NCBI RefSeq assembly: GCF_023369855.1
Contig: NZ_JAMBPP010000009.1
Coordinates: forward strand, 62,001-126,000
DNA from: Actinotalea alkalitolerans
GTDB taxonomy: Bacteria > Actinomycetota > Actinomycetes > Actinomycetales > Cellulomonadaceae
Direction: 5' to 3'
Length of the DNA stretch: 64,000 bases
Shown: in pieces, positions 57,154 to 64,000 of the stretch
Layout of the letters: each line of letters begins with the position of its first letter
Numbering within the stretch: position 1 is the stretch's first letter
Position numbers and translations under genes: made by a program
The notes under the pieces: model-generated
The model's database searches: none
Seen by the model: the letters and a program-made list of their open reading frames with translations, nothing else
Told to the model about the DNA's origin: nothing

Positions 57154-58947
57154 TCACCGGAACGGCCACACCACGGGGATGACGACGAGCGCGATCACGA
57201 GCCACGTCACGAGGAGCACCGCACCCAGTCGCCAGTAGTCGCCGAAGCGGTAGCCGCCGGGGCCCATGATCATCATGTTCGCGGGGGTCGCGATCGGGGT
57301 GAGGAAGGAGGCAGCGCCGGCCACGGCCACCGTCATGAGGACCGGCTCGACGGCCACACCGCCGTCGCTCGCCGCGGCCAGCGCGATCGGGACGACGATC
57401 AGCACCGTGGCGGTGTTGCTCACCACCTGGCCCAGCGCGGCCGTGACGAGGAAGAGCGCCAGGAGCAGCAGGTACGGGGACGCGTCCGTCAGGGAGCCCA
57501 GCAGCGCACCCGCGAGCAGGTCCGCGGCACCCGAGTCGGAGATCGCCGTGGAGAGCGGGATGAGTCCGCCGAGGAGCACCACCGTCTGCCAGGACACGGC
57601 CCGGTACGCCTGCGGAGGGGAGACGACGCGCAGCAGCACCATCGCCGCAGCTGCGCCGAGGCCCGCGACCGCGGGTGGCACCACGCCGGTCGCGAGCAGG
57701 ACGACCATGACCACCAGGACGCCGAGCGCCTCGGCCGACCTGAGCCCCAGGGGTACGGTCTGGCGGCGCAAGGTCTCCGGGGAGTCGACGATCAGCACGT
57801 CACGGTCGTCGAGCAGGCTGTCGATGACGGCCCACGGGCCGTGCAGCACCAGACTGTCGCCTTCGGTGACCACCACGCCGCTCGTCCCGGTCTCGCGTCC
57901 ACGGTGACGCACCGCGAGAACCACCAGCTCTCCCATGCGGACCATCCCGGGGAACACCCGCTCACCGACGAGGGGCGACCGGGGTGCGACGACGACCTCG
58001 ACCACCCCCGCCTCCCGGGTCACCAGCGCGTCGTCGCTGACCGGCCGGAGACCCACATCCAGCTGCCTGACCTCGGCGAAGGTGAGGACGTCGGTGGCGG
58101 GCCCGCTCACCACGATCACGTCCCCGGGAACGATCATGTGGTTCGGCGGGGCCGCTGCCCCGTCGGGTCTCTGCACCCCGAGGACTGCCATTCCCGGCGG
58201 GTGGTCGGCGGGCACGGAGGAACCGATCAGGGGCGACCCGGGCCTGACGCCCAGCCGGTAGAAGCCGTCCTGCAGGGCGTAGTGCCCTGACAGGACGCGG
58301 GCCTGCCGACTCAGGTCGCCGACCGGTGACGCACTCGCCGAGCTCGGCAGCAGGCGCTCCCCGAGGAGGGTGCAGAGCACCACGGTGGCCGCGACGAGCG
58401 GCAGACCGACGAGGGCGTACTCGAAGAAGCCGAACCGCCCGGCGCCCGACTCGACCGCAGCGTCGCTGACGATGACGTTGACAGGGCTACCGGTCAGGGC
58501 GAGCAACGATCCCGCGTGGGCCGCGAACGCGAGCGGGATGAGCATCTTCGACGGGGGGTGGTCGTTGCGTACCGCGATCACGACGACCATCGGCAGCAGG
58601 GCGGCGACGGCACCGTTGGGGCTCACCAACGCGGTGAGCACGGCAGCGAGCAGCATGACCGCGATGAGCAGTGCGCGCCGTCCGGTCCCGGCACGCTCCG
58701 TGATGACCTGTCCCGCCCACGTGGTCACGCCGGTGGCGTCGAGCGCCTCGCTCACCACGAAGAGCGAGGCGACGAACACCACCACCGGGTCACCGAACCC
58801 GCCGAGCGCCGTGCCGACGTCGAGCACCCCGGTGGCGTACAGCGCGAGGGCCGTGAAGATGGCGACCACGCCGACCGGCAGCCGGTTCCACAGGAAGAGC
58901 GCCACCGTGCAACCGAGCACCACGAGGCTGACGACAGCAGGGTCCAT
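57154..58947 (-). CDS. SLC13/DASS-type anion permease with two RCK_C domains
   Basis: 597 aa. N-terminal membrane block (~1-200: VVSLVVLGCTVALFLWNRLP, FGDPVVVFVASLFVVSEALD, TGSPVNVIVSDAAV), then two soluble RCK_C/TrkA-C domains (~205-370, SPLIGSSVPADHPPG and SPLVGERVFPGMVRMG), then a second membrane block with the matching SNTATVLIVVPIALA and PANMMIMGPGGYRFGDYW loop. This layout is that of SLC13-family permeases such as YfbS-type. Substrate unknown (sulphate, dicarboxylate or other anion). Confidence 0.88.
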   Translation of the reverse strand: MDPAVVSLVVLGCTVALFLWNRLPVGVVAIFTALALYATGVLDVGTALGGFGDPVVVFVASLFVVSEALDATGVTTWAGQVITERAGTGRRALLIAVMLLAAVLTALVSPNGAVAALLPMVVVIAVRNDHPPSKMLIPLAFAAHAGSLLALTGSPVNVIVSDAAVESGAGRFGFFEYALVGLPLVAATVVLCTLLGERLLPSSASASPVGDLSRQARVLSGHYALQDGFYRLGVRPGSPLIGSSVPADHPPGMAVLGVQRPDGAAAPPNHMIVPGDVIVVSGPATDVLTFAEVRQLDVGLRPVSDDALVTREAGVVEVVVAPRSPLVGERVFPGMVRMGELVVLAVRHRGRETGTSGVVVTEGDSLVLHGPWAVIDSLLDDRDVLIVDSPETLRRQTVPLGLRSAEALGVLVVMVVLLATGVVPPAVAGLGAAAAMVLLRVVSPPQAYRAVSWQTVVLLGGLIPLSTAISDSGAADLLAGALLGSLTDASPYLLLLALFLVTAALGQVVSNTATVLIVVPIALAAASDGGVAVEPVLMTVAVAGAASFLTPIATPANMMIMGPGGYRFGDYWRLGAVLLVTWLVIALVVIPVVWPFR

Positions 58948-58976
58948 GTCTCCCGGCCGCTCTCTGCCGGCCCGCG

Positions 58977-59411
58977 CTACTGCTCTTCGAGGGTCAGGCC
59001 TTCAGTGCTGTCACCGAGCACCAGGGTGCTCCCGTCCAGGCGCAGCGCCGGCTCGGACATGAGGAATGCCTCGAGCCAGTCGTCCTGCCGCGAGAGGTCG
59101 TCGCCGCAGGCCATCATCGTCTGCGCCATCGGTTCGGCGACCCTCAGGACGTCCCCCTCCCAGGTCGCCCCGCCGTTGAGCGTGTTGCACCCGGCGTGCA
59201 CCGAGATGCGGTCCGACTGGAAGATGACCTGCACCGCAGTTCCCTCGACGAGCTCGTACCCCGCGACGTCCGTCGAGACGAACGTCCTGCCCTCCAGGTC
59301 GGCCCCGCCGACGGCTGACCCGCCACCGCACGCCGACAGGCCCATCGCGAGCCCCATCAGCATCACCGGCACCGCCCGGAGGCTGCGGTCCCTCACACGC
59401 ACCTCGTCCAT
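58977..59411 (-). CDS. META-domain lipoprotein
   Basis: 144 aa with GGAGGAAGG ahead of the ATG. Lipoprotein signal to VMLMGLAMGLSAC (Cys ~28), then one META (HslJ-like) domain: LEGRTFVSTDVAG, ISVHAGCNTLNGGATWEG and AQTMMACGDDLSRQDDWLEAFL. META domains occur in heat-shock or stress-related envelope proteins. Located between the permease and DUF1269 genes. Confidence 0.9.
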   Translation of the reverse strand: MDEVRVRDRSLRAVPVMLMGLAMGLSACGGGSAVGGADLEGRTFVSTDVAGYELVEGTAVQVIFQSDRISVHAGCNTLNGGATWEGDVLRVAEPMAQTMMACGDDLSRQDDWLEAFLMSEPALRLDGSTLVLGDSTEGLTLEEQ

Positions 59412-59441
59412 GGCACCTTCCTCCGTCCGGTCACCTGGTCC

Positions 59442-59933
59442 TCAGGACTGCGGTGCCACGAGGTCGTCGGCGAGGTCCTTCTCGTCCTGCGCGGACAACG
59501 AGGTCTGGAGCACGGTCCCGCCGAACTCGCTCATCGCGCTGCCGAACCTGTCCTCCGTGATCTTCTTCGCCATGAGGACGACAGCCGCCCTGCCAGGAGA
59601 GAGCATCGCCTGGACCCGGTCCTGGAACGCACGGTCGATGCCGGCCTTCCCGAGCCGGCCGCTGAGCGCCCCGATCGCCCCGCCGACGAGGAGCCCGAGC
59701 CCCGGCGCGAGGAAGAGGAGACCGAAGAGCCACCCCCACAGGGCGCCCGACGCGGCCGAGGTGCCGACGATCCGGGCGGGGGTGTCGACGTGCTGCTTGC
59801 CGTCTGCGTCCACGCGGACGACCGCGAGGCCGCTGAGGTCGACCACGTAGTCCCGCTGGAGTTCCAGGACCTTCTCGTACGCCTTCTGCGCGGTGGCGTG
59901 GTCGTCGTATCCCAGGATGATCAGCTCGGACAT
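59442..59933 (-). CDS. DUF1269-family membrane protein
   Basis: 163 aa from an ATG with AAGGAGC. Family pattern: SELIILGYDDHATAQKAYEK, then a Gly-rich hydrophobic hairpin (GALWGWLFGLLFLAPGLG, LLVGGAIGALSGRL) and the C-terminal part ending LQTSLSAQDEKDLADDL. DUF1269 proteins are often stress-induced and found with universal stress proteins; activity unknown. Two palindromic sites lie 70-118 bases before the start. Confidence 0.88.
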   Translation of the reverse strand: MSELIILGYDDHATAQKAYEKVLELQRDYVVDLSGLAVVRVDADGKQHVDTPARIVGTSAASGALWGWLFGLLFLAPGLGLLVGGAIGALSGRLGKAGIDRAFQDRVQAMLSPGRAAVVLMAKKITEDRFGSAMSEFGGTVLQTSLSAQDEKDLADDLVAPQS

Positions 59934-60002
59934 GGGTGCTCCTTGGTCAGAGGTCACGTGAGGGACCTGTTCGTTCACCGTGGCCGATCGCCGCGGGGCC
60001 GT

Positions 60003-60023
60003 GACCACCCGGAACGGGTGGTC
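60003..60023. promoter_or_regulatory. Perfect 9-base palindrome (site A) upstream of DUF1269 gene
   Basis: Arms GACCACCCG (60003-60011) and CGGGTGGTC (60015-60023) surround GAA. It is the best of the ACCCG-N3-CGGGT sites in the window. Confidence 0.65.
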
Positions 60024-60034
60024 TGGCTGCTCTG

Positions 60035-60049
60035 CACCCGGAACGGGTG
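60035..60049. promoter_or_regulatory. Palindrome CACCCG-GAA-CGGGTG (site B)
   Basis: Six-base arms with the same GAA centre as site A; centres are 29 bases apart, near three helical turns, so two dimers could bind side by side. Confidence 0.6.
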
Positions 60050-60059
60050 ATCTGCCGGC

Positions 60060-62675
60060 TCACACGAGGTGCAGCGTGCGGGCTGTGGCGAGCGCCTGGC
60101 TGCGCCGTGCCGCGCCGAGCTTGCCGTACAGGCTCGTGACGTGCGTCTTCACGGTGTTGGAGCTGACGAACAGGGTGGCGGCGATGTCCGCGTAGGTCGC
60201 ACCCCGCGCGAGCTGCGTCAGGACCTCGTGCTCGCGTGCGGTCAGCGCCGGGCACGCCGGGGTGTGTGCGGGCACCCGTTCGCGCCGGGTAGCGGTGCGG
60301 TGGGCGACGAGCGCCGAGACGGACCCGTGGGCGCGCGACTCCCGCACCAGGACCCTTGACCACGGCGACGAGGTCCGGTCCGCGGGGACGTCGGCAAGCA
60401 GGACATGGAGTGGCACGAGGTGCCCGACCCACCCGACGAACGGCACGGCGTCCCGCCGGTGCTGCCCACGGTCGACCGCCTCGGCGACGAGCATGCGTGC
60501 GGTTCGCCGGTCGCCCCGGGTCGCGGCCAGCTGGGCAGAGGTCACCGTCGCCGTGACCGCCACGAAGGGCTTCTCCTCGTCTGCCGCGGCGGACCGCAGG
60601 CAGGCCTCGGCCCGGGTGAGGTCGGACCGGCAGACCGCGTGGAACGCCTCCACCAGGTAGCGCTCCGGCTCAGCGTCCCGGTCATCGAGCTCTGCCGCCA
60701 CCTCGGCGAGCACGTCCGTGTCGTCGCAGCTGGCGGCCACCAGCGCGCGCCGGAGCCGCAGGTCGACGGCGAGGTGTCGTGGGAGCGCCGGGAGGGCAGG
60801 CGGTATGCAGAGCGCCAGCTCTGCCTCTGCGGCGCGACCCCGCATCACGAGGCGCTGCGCCGCCGTCACGTGCGCGACGAAGGTCGCCACCAGGTCGCGT
60901 CCTGCAGCAGGGGGTGGGGGCAGCGATCCCGCCGCGTGGCGCCACGGCTCGAGGCGGGCCGACGCCGCGTCGGCCACCGCCTGGGCCGACGCGCCCACCG
61001 TCGTGGTGCAGCGGAGCGCATCGGCGGCGAGGTCAGCCGCAGCCGCGGGTCGGCCTCGCAGCAGCTCGGTGAGGGCCATCCTGCTCAGCGCGTCCGGGGT
61101 CAGCGCGTCGAACCGCTGGGTACGTGCCGACATCACCGCCACGGCCAGCTCGCGTTCGGCCGTGTCGAGGTCCCCCGTCCAGGTGCTCGCCGCGCCGCGC
61201 AGGTCGGCCAGGAGCGCATCGCGCGGCGGGTCCAGCGGCGCAGTCCGGGCCAGGACCGCGATCGCCGCCTGCGAGGCTGCTCCGGCGTCCTCGGTGCCGA
61301 GCTGCGCACGAAGCAGGTGGGCGATCGCGATGTCGGCGTCCGCAGCGTCGCGTGCGGAGCCCTCCACGGGGGCCGCGCCGACCGCGTCGTCGGCCGACAG
61401 GATCCGGGCGCTCCACCGAGCGGCCGCCTCCACGTCGCCGGCCAGCCACCGCTCGGCGGCGGCTGCGACCCAGACCCGTGGCTCCGACTCGACGGCACGC
61501 TCGCAGCGGCGCACGAGCACCGCGACGGACTCCCCGTCGCCCCGCACCACTGCGGCGAGACCGTGACGGGCGAGCGCAGCGACGGCGTCCGCACCCCCGG
61601 CACCGCCGTACGTCCGCCGCAGCCCTGCTCCCACGTCACCGCGCGCGATGTCGGTCCGCGCCGCCCGGACCACGGAGCGCCGTGCCCGGTCCACGTCGGC
61701 ACCTCCCGCCGCGAGACGGCTGCGCACCACCTCCAGGAGGATCGGGTGGACCCGGAACACGTCCTCTCCTGGACCAGCCTGCAGGCTCACCGGCTCACGC
61801 TGGACGAGCAGCCCGGTCTCCTCGAGGCCCATCAAGACCTCGAGGGCACCTTCGTCCTGGCTGAGGTGGACGGCCGTCGATCCCGTGACGAGCTCCTCGT
61901 GGCAGACCGTGAGCAGCACGTGCCGCTCACGCGGCCCGAGACTCGCGAACGCCTCCTGGCCGACGAGGCGCGACGCGGACGTGCCGACCAGCCTCATGGT
62001 CGACAGGGCGCGGTCGGCAGCCGCGTGATGGCGCAGCCCCTGGGCCGCACGGGCGGCCAGGACGACAGCCGCGCACCACCCGCGCATCTGGTCGACGACG
62101 CTCTCGACAAGCTCCCGGGGGCACTCTCCGGCGTGAAGGGCGACCAGGTGCCGCACCTCGTCGTCGGTCAGCCGCATCACGTCACCACGGATCACGCTCA
62201 TGGTGCCGAGCAGCATCGGGCCCAGCCGCTGGAGCGGCAGGTCCCAACGGGTCAGGAGAACCAGGCGGACGCGGTCCGGCCCCCTGTCGAGGTGTGCCTG
62301 CAGCTCCGTGACGCATGGAGGGCTCAGGCGCTCGGCGTTGTCGAGCACCAGCCGCTGGGGCGGTCCGCCCGAGCCGGGGGCAGCAAGGGCCGCACGGTCC
62401 AGCAGGTCACGCAGCCCGTCCGCGGTGAGCTCAGGGGTGACGGTCCACCATGACGTACCTGCCTCCGGCCGGCCCTGCGGCCCCTGGTCAGCCGTGCTCC
62501 GGTGTTCGATCCAACCGGCGACGCCGAGGCTCTTGCCACTGCCGGCCGGACCCACCACCTCGGTGACCACGCACCCCGCTGCATCATCGAGGGCGCTCCA
62601 CAGGCGGGCCGGCCGGACGTAGGTGCGCGGCAGGATCGGCGGGTCGGGCCGTACCGCACCGTCGACCCGGCTCAC
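60060..62675 (-). CDS. MalT-like LuxR-family transcriptional regulator
   Basis: 871 aa from GTG 62675; the frame is open to 62777 and no ribosome site decides the start. The N-terminal ATPase has Walker A VGPAGSGKSLGVAGW at ~41 and LVLLTRWDLPLQRLGPMLLG. The middle is helical repeat. C-terminal LuxR helix-turn-helix: LTAREHEVLTQLARGATY then ADIAATLFVSSNTVKTHV. A large STAND-type activator that should respond to a small ligand. The stop lies 9 bases from site B, so it may control the downstream DUF1269 operon. Confidence 0.88.
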   Translation of the reverse strand: MSRVDGAVRPDPPILPRTYVRPARLWSALDDAAGCVVTEVVGPAGSGKSLGVAGWIEHRSTADQGPQGRPEAGTSWWTVTPELTADGLRDLLDRAALAAPGSGGPPQRLVLDNAERLSPPCVTELQAHLDRGPDRVRLVLLTRWDLPLQRLGPMLLGTMSVIRGDVMRLTDDEVRHLVALHAGECPRELVESVVDQMRGWCAAVVLAARAAQGLRHHAAADRALSTMRLVGTSASRLVGQEAFASLGPRERHVLLTVCHEELVTGSTAVHLSQDEGALEVLMGLEETGLLVQREPVSLQAGPGEDVFRVHPILLEVVRSRLAAGGADVDRARRSVVRAARTDIARGDVGAGLRRTYGGAGGADAVAALARHGLAAVVRGDGESVAVLVRRCERAVESEPRVWVAAAAERWLAGDVEAAARWSARILSADDAVGAAPVEGSARDAADADIAIAHLLRAQLGTEDAGAASQAAIAVLARTAPLDPPRDALLADLRGAASTWTGDLDTAERELAVAVMSARTQRFDALTPDALSRMALTELLRGRPAAAADLAADALRCTTTVGASAQAVADAASARLEPWRHAAGSLPPPPAAGRDLVATFVAHVTAAQRLVMRGRAAEAELALCIPPALPALPRHLAVDLRLRRALVAASCDDTDVLAEVAAELDDRDAEPERYLVEAFHAVCRSDLTRAEACLRSAAADEEKPFVAVTATVTSAQLAATRGDRRTARMLVAEAVDRGQHRRDAVPFVGWVGHLVPLHVLLADVPADRTSSPWSRVLVRESRAHGSVSALVAHRTATRRERVPAHTPACPALTAREHEVLTQLARGATYADIAATLFVSSNTVKTHVTSLYGKLGAARRSQALATARTLHLV

Positions 62676-62783
62676 GGTCCTGGACGGACGGGGAGGTGCC
62701 CGGCACCGGTCTCGACCGGCCTGCGGTCTGCGCGGCGTCGTCCTCGGACGTCCACACCGCCTCCCGCACGGCCACACGTGCCC

Positions 62784-62805
62784 AGCGGCACATGCTTGTG
62801 CCGCT
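62784..62805. promoter_or_regulatory. 8-base dyad between divergent regulators
   Basis: AGCGGCAC (62784-62791) and GTGCCGCT (62798-62805) flank ATGCTT. The second arm runs into CTCCT (62804-62808), which pairs with AGGAG (62816-62820), so two overlapping hairpins are possible. An operator or leader structure. Confidence 0.45.
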
Positions 62806-62839
62806 CCTGATGTTAAGGAGACGATGCCCGCGGTAGTCC

Positions 62840-62853
62840 CACCCGTTCGGGTG
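62840..62853. promoter_or_regulatory. Variant palindrome CACCCG-TT-CGGGTG
   Basis: Six-base arms like sites A and B but with a two-base centre. It lies in the 255-base gap between the two regulators, ahead of the plus-strand one. That gap has no gene that can be supported. Confidence 0.4.
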
Positions 62854-62930
62854 ACCGTCGGGTGAGATCCAGGCTGGACGGGTCGCGTGGGGAACGGGCC
62901 GGTTCATCCTCTGACACGGCTGGAGCGGAC

Positions 62931-64000
62931 GTGCTGAGACCCGAGGGGGTGGGAGGGCGAGCCAGGGCGAGCACGCCGGCCGTACCTCCCGTCGGGGCGT
63001 GGGCGGTCCGCCGTCCGCGCCTCGAGGCCGCTCTCGACGCCGGCGACGAAGCGCGGGTCACCGTGGTCTGCGGGCCACGTGGTACCGGGAAGACGTCACT
63101 CCTGGCCGGATGGGCGCACCGGCTGGTCCTGGTCCGTGGCCCGGACGCCGTGCGCTGGCTGGCACCCGACCCGCGAGCCCGGCCGGACGAGGTGGTCGAG
63201 CGGCTCGCAGCCCGTCCCCACGGGTCCTGGCCGTTGACGGTCGTCGTGGACGACGTCACCGACGAGCGCCTGGTCGCTGGGCTCGCGGAGGCCACCGCGC
63301 GGCGTCGTGACCAGATCCACCTCGTCGTCGGGGTCGAGCAGCACCGCCTGTCACCCCTGCCCGGGACCGACGAGCGCGCCACGCTCATCGGGCCGGACGC
63401 CCTGTGGCTCGACCCCGACGAGGCGGAGGAGATCGTCCGCTCCCGGTTCCCCGCGTTGACCGACCTCGACGTCACCGAGGCCCGGCGGATCGGAGCGGGA
63501 TGGGCGTCGGCCGTGGTGTCGGCCGCGCAGGCGATCACCCACGCCCGACCCCAGCACGGAGAAGGCTCCGGGGCGCACGAGCCATGGCTCGACCTGCGCG
63601 CACTGGACGAGCTGGCCGCTCCTCTCGTCGATCGTCTCCCCGCCGACGAGAGGGCGACGCTCCTGGCGGTCGCGCGCCACGACCTGCTCGAGCGGGACGA
63701 CGTCCTGGGCCTGACAGGCACTCCCACTGCCCTCGACCACCTCGCGAGAGCGGCCGAGTCCGGTGGCCTGGTGACGGGAGCCCGGGGGACGTCGGGCGCA
63801 CCCTGGGTCCTGCACCCCGTGCTCCGCCGGTACCTGAGGTACCGGACGTCCGCGGACGGACCCGAGCGGGTGGTCGCGGTCCTGGCGCACCGCCGCGCGC
63901 TCCAGTACTTCGGTGCCCGAGGCGAACGCGCACGCGCCGTGCAGCACGCCACGGCAGGGCAGGACCCGGACACCATCGTCGACGCCCTCATGGAGCACGG
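62931..64000 (+). CDS. MalT-like ATPase regulator, 3' end outside window
   Basis: 356 codons visible from GTG 62931 (GGAG five bases ahead); the frame is open to the window end. Walker A is VVCGPRGTGKTSLLAGWAHR at ~46; a Walker B-like LTVVVDDVTDE follows at ~102, then VLHPVLRRYLRYR typical of MalT-type winged-helix parts. The helical-repeat and DNA-binding ends are missing from the window, so the LuxR C-terminus is expected but not seen. Divergent from the similar regulator at 60060. Confidence 0.75.
   Translation, partial: MLRPEGVGGRARASTPAVPPVGAWAVRRPRLEAALDAGDEARVTVVCGPRGTGKTSLLAGWAHRLVLVRGPDAVRWLAPDPRARPDEVVERLAARPHGSWPLTVVVDDVTDERLVAGLAEATARRRDQIHLVVGVEQHRLSPLPGTDERATLIGPDALWLDPDEAEEIVRSRFPALTDLDVTEARRIGAGWASAVVSAAQAITHARPQHGEGSGAHEPWLDLRALDELAAPLVDRLPADERATLLAVARHDLLERDDVLGLTGTPTALDHLARAAESGGLVTGARGTSGAPWVLHPVLRRYLRYRTSADGPERVVAVLAHRRALQYFGARGERARAVQHATAGQDPDTIVDALMEH

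Noticed and set aside
62824-62865. 13-residue open frame with AAGGAG three bases before its ATG
   Set aside because: Spacing is too short for a good ribosome site and the peptide has no regulatory residue run; kept only as part of the hairpin observation.
62813-63991. Minus-strand open frame of 392 codons at the window end
   Set aside because: The plus strand encodes a clear ATPase with Walker A in this stretch; the minus frame is Ser/Arg/Ala-rich with no motif.

Overview
The window is high-GC actinobacterial chromosome (roughly 70 % G+C or more by eye). It carries a Pup-proteasome cluster, the trp/his/lgt/gltBD gene order typical of Actinobacteria, many GTG starts and 1-4 base stop/start overlaps. 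The gene content suggests Micrococcales, perhaps a Cellulomonadaceae-type organism; the family is an inference. No tRNA, rRNA, CRISPR array or insertion sequence was seen, and no gene-free stretch exceeds 300 bases.

Region 1 (1-21,250) is the most unusual part: one end of a contractile injection system (CIS, phage-tail-like, Afp/PVC/Streptomyces-CIS type). Plus-strand genes run in baseplate order: a Pro/Ala-rich protein with a short helical C-terminus (cut by the window start), a tube/LysM hub protein, a VgrG-like spike, gp25, a baseplate-J wedge, a tail protein I and a zinc-ribbon protein with a C-terminal membrane anchor. The facing minus-strand block encodes a small lipoprotein, a DUF4280 PAAR-like tip, a DUF4255 (Afp16/Pvc16-type) protein and three paralogous single-pass membrane proteins (740, 868 and 2108 aa). 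Each paralogue has an N-terminal pair of beta-sandwich domains, one membrane segment, and a string of carboxypeptidase-regulatory-like (CpD-like) domains. None has an N-terminal signal peptide, and charge around the membrane segment favours N-in/C-out. I infer a membrane-docked CIS whose cytoplasmic particle is tethered by these proteins, which also display long beta-domain stalks outside. Sheath, main tube, ATPase and tape-measure genes are not in the window and should lie upstream of base 1.

Region 2 (21,340-43,400) is conserved metabolism, nearly all on the minus strand: pyk, gltD, gltB, lgt, trpA, trpB, trpC, four small membrane proteins, trpE, hisI, a heterodimeric ABC exporter, a plus-strand DinB-like protein, hisF and an FKBP lipoprotein.

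Region 3 (43,500-54,200) is the Pup-proteasome locus in its usual order (trmI, arc, dop, pup, prcB, prcA, pafA in the direction of transcription). It is followed by an M50 protease, a divergent RecB-like nuclease and a HAD phosphatase.

Region 4 (54,300-64,000) is an accessory stress/transport block: an unrecognised polytopic membrane protein overlapping an M17 aminopeptidase, an SLC13-type permease with RCK_C domains, a META lipoprotein, a DUF1269 membrane protein, and two divergent MalT-like ATPase regulators (the second cut by the window end). A palindrome of the form ACCCG-N3-CGGGT lies ahead of the aminopeptidase gene and twice ahead of the DUF1269 gene, with a close variant between the two regulators. 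This suggests a small local regulon.
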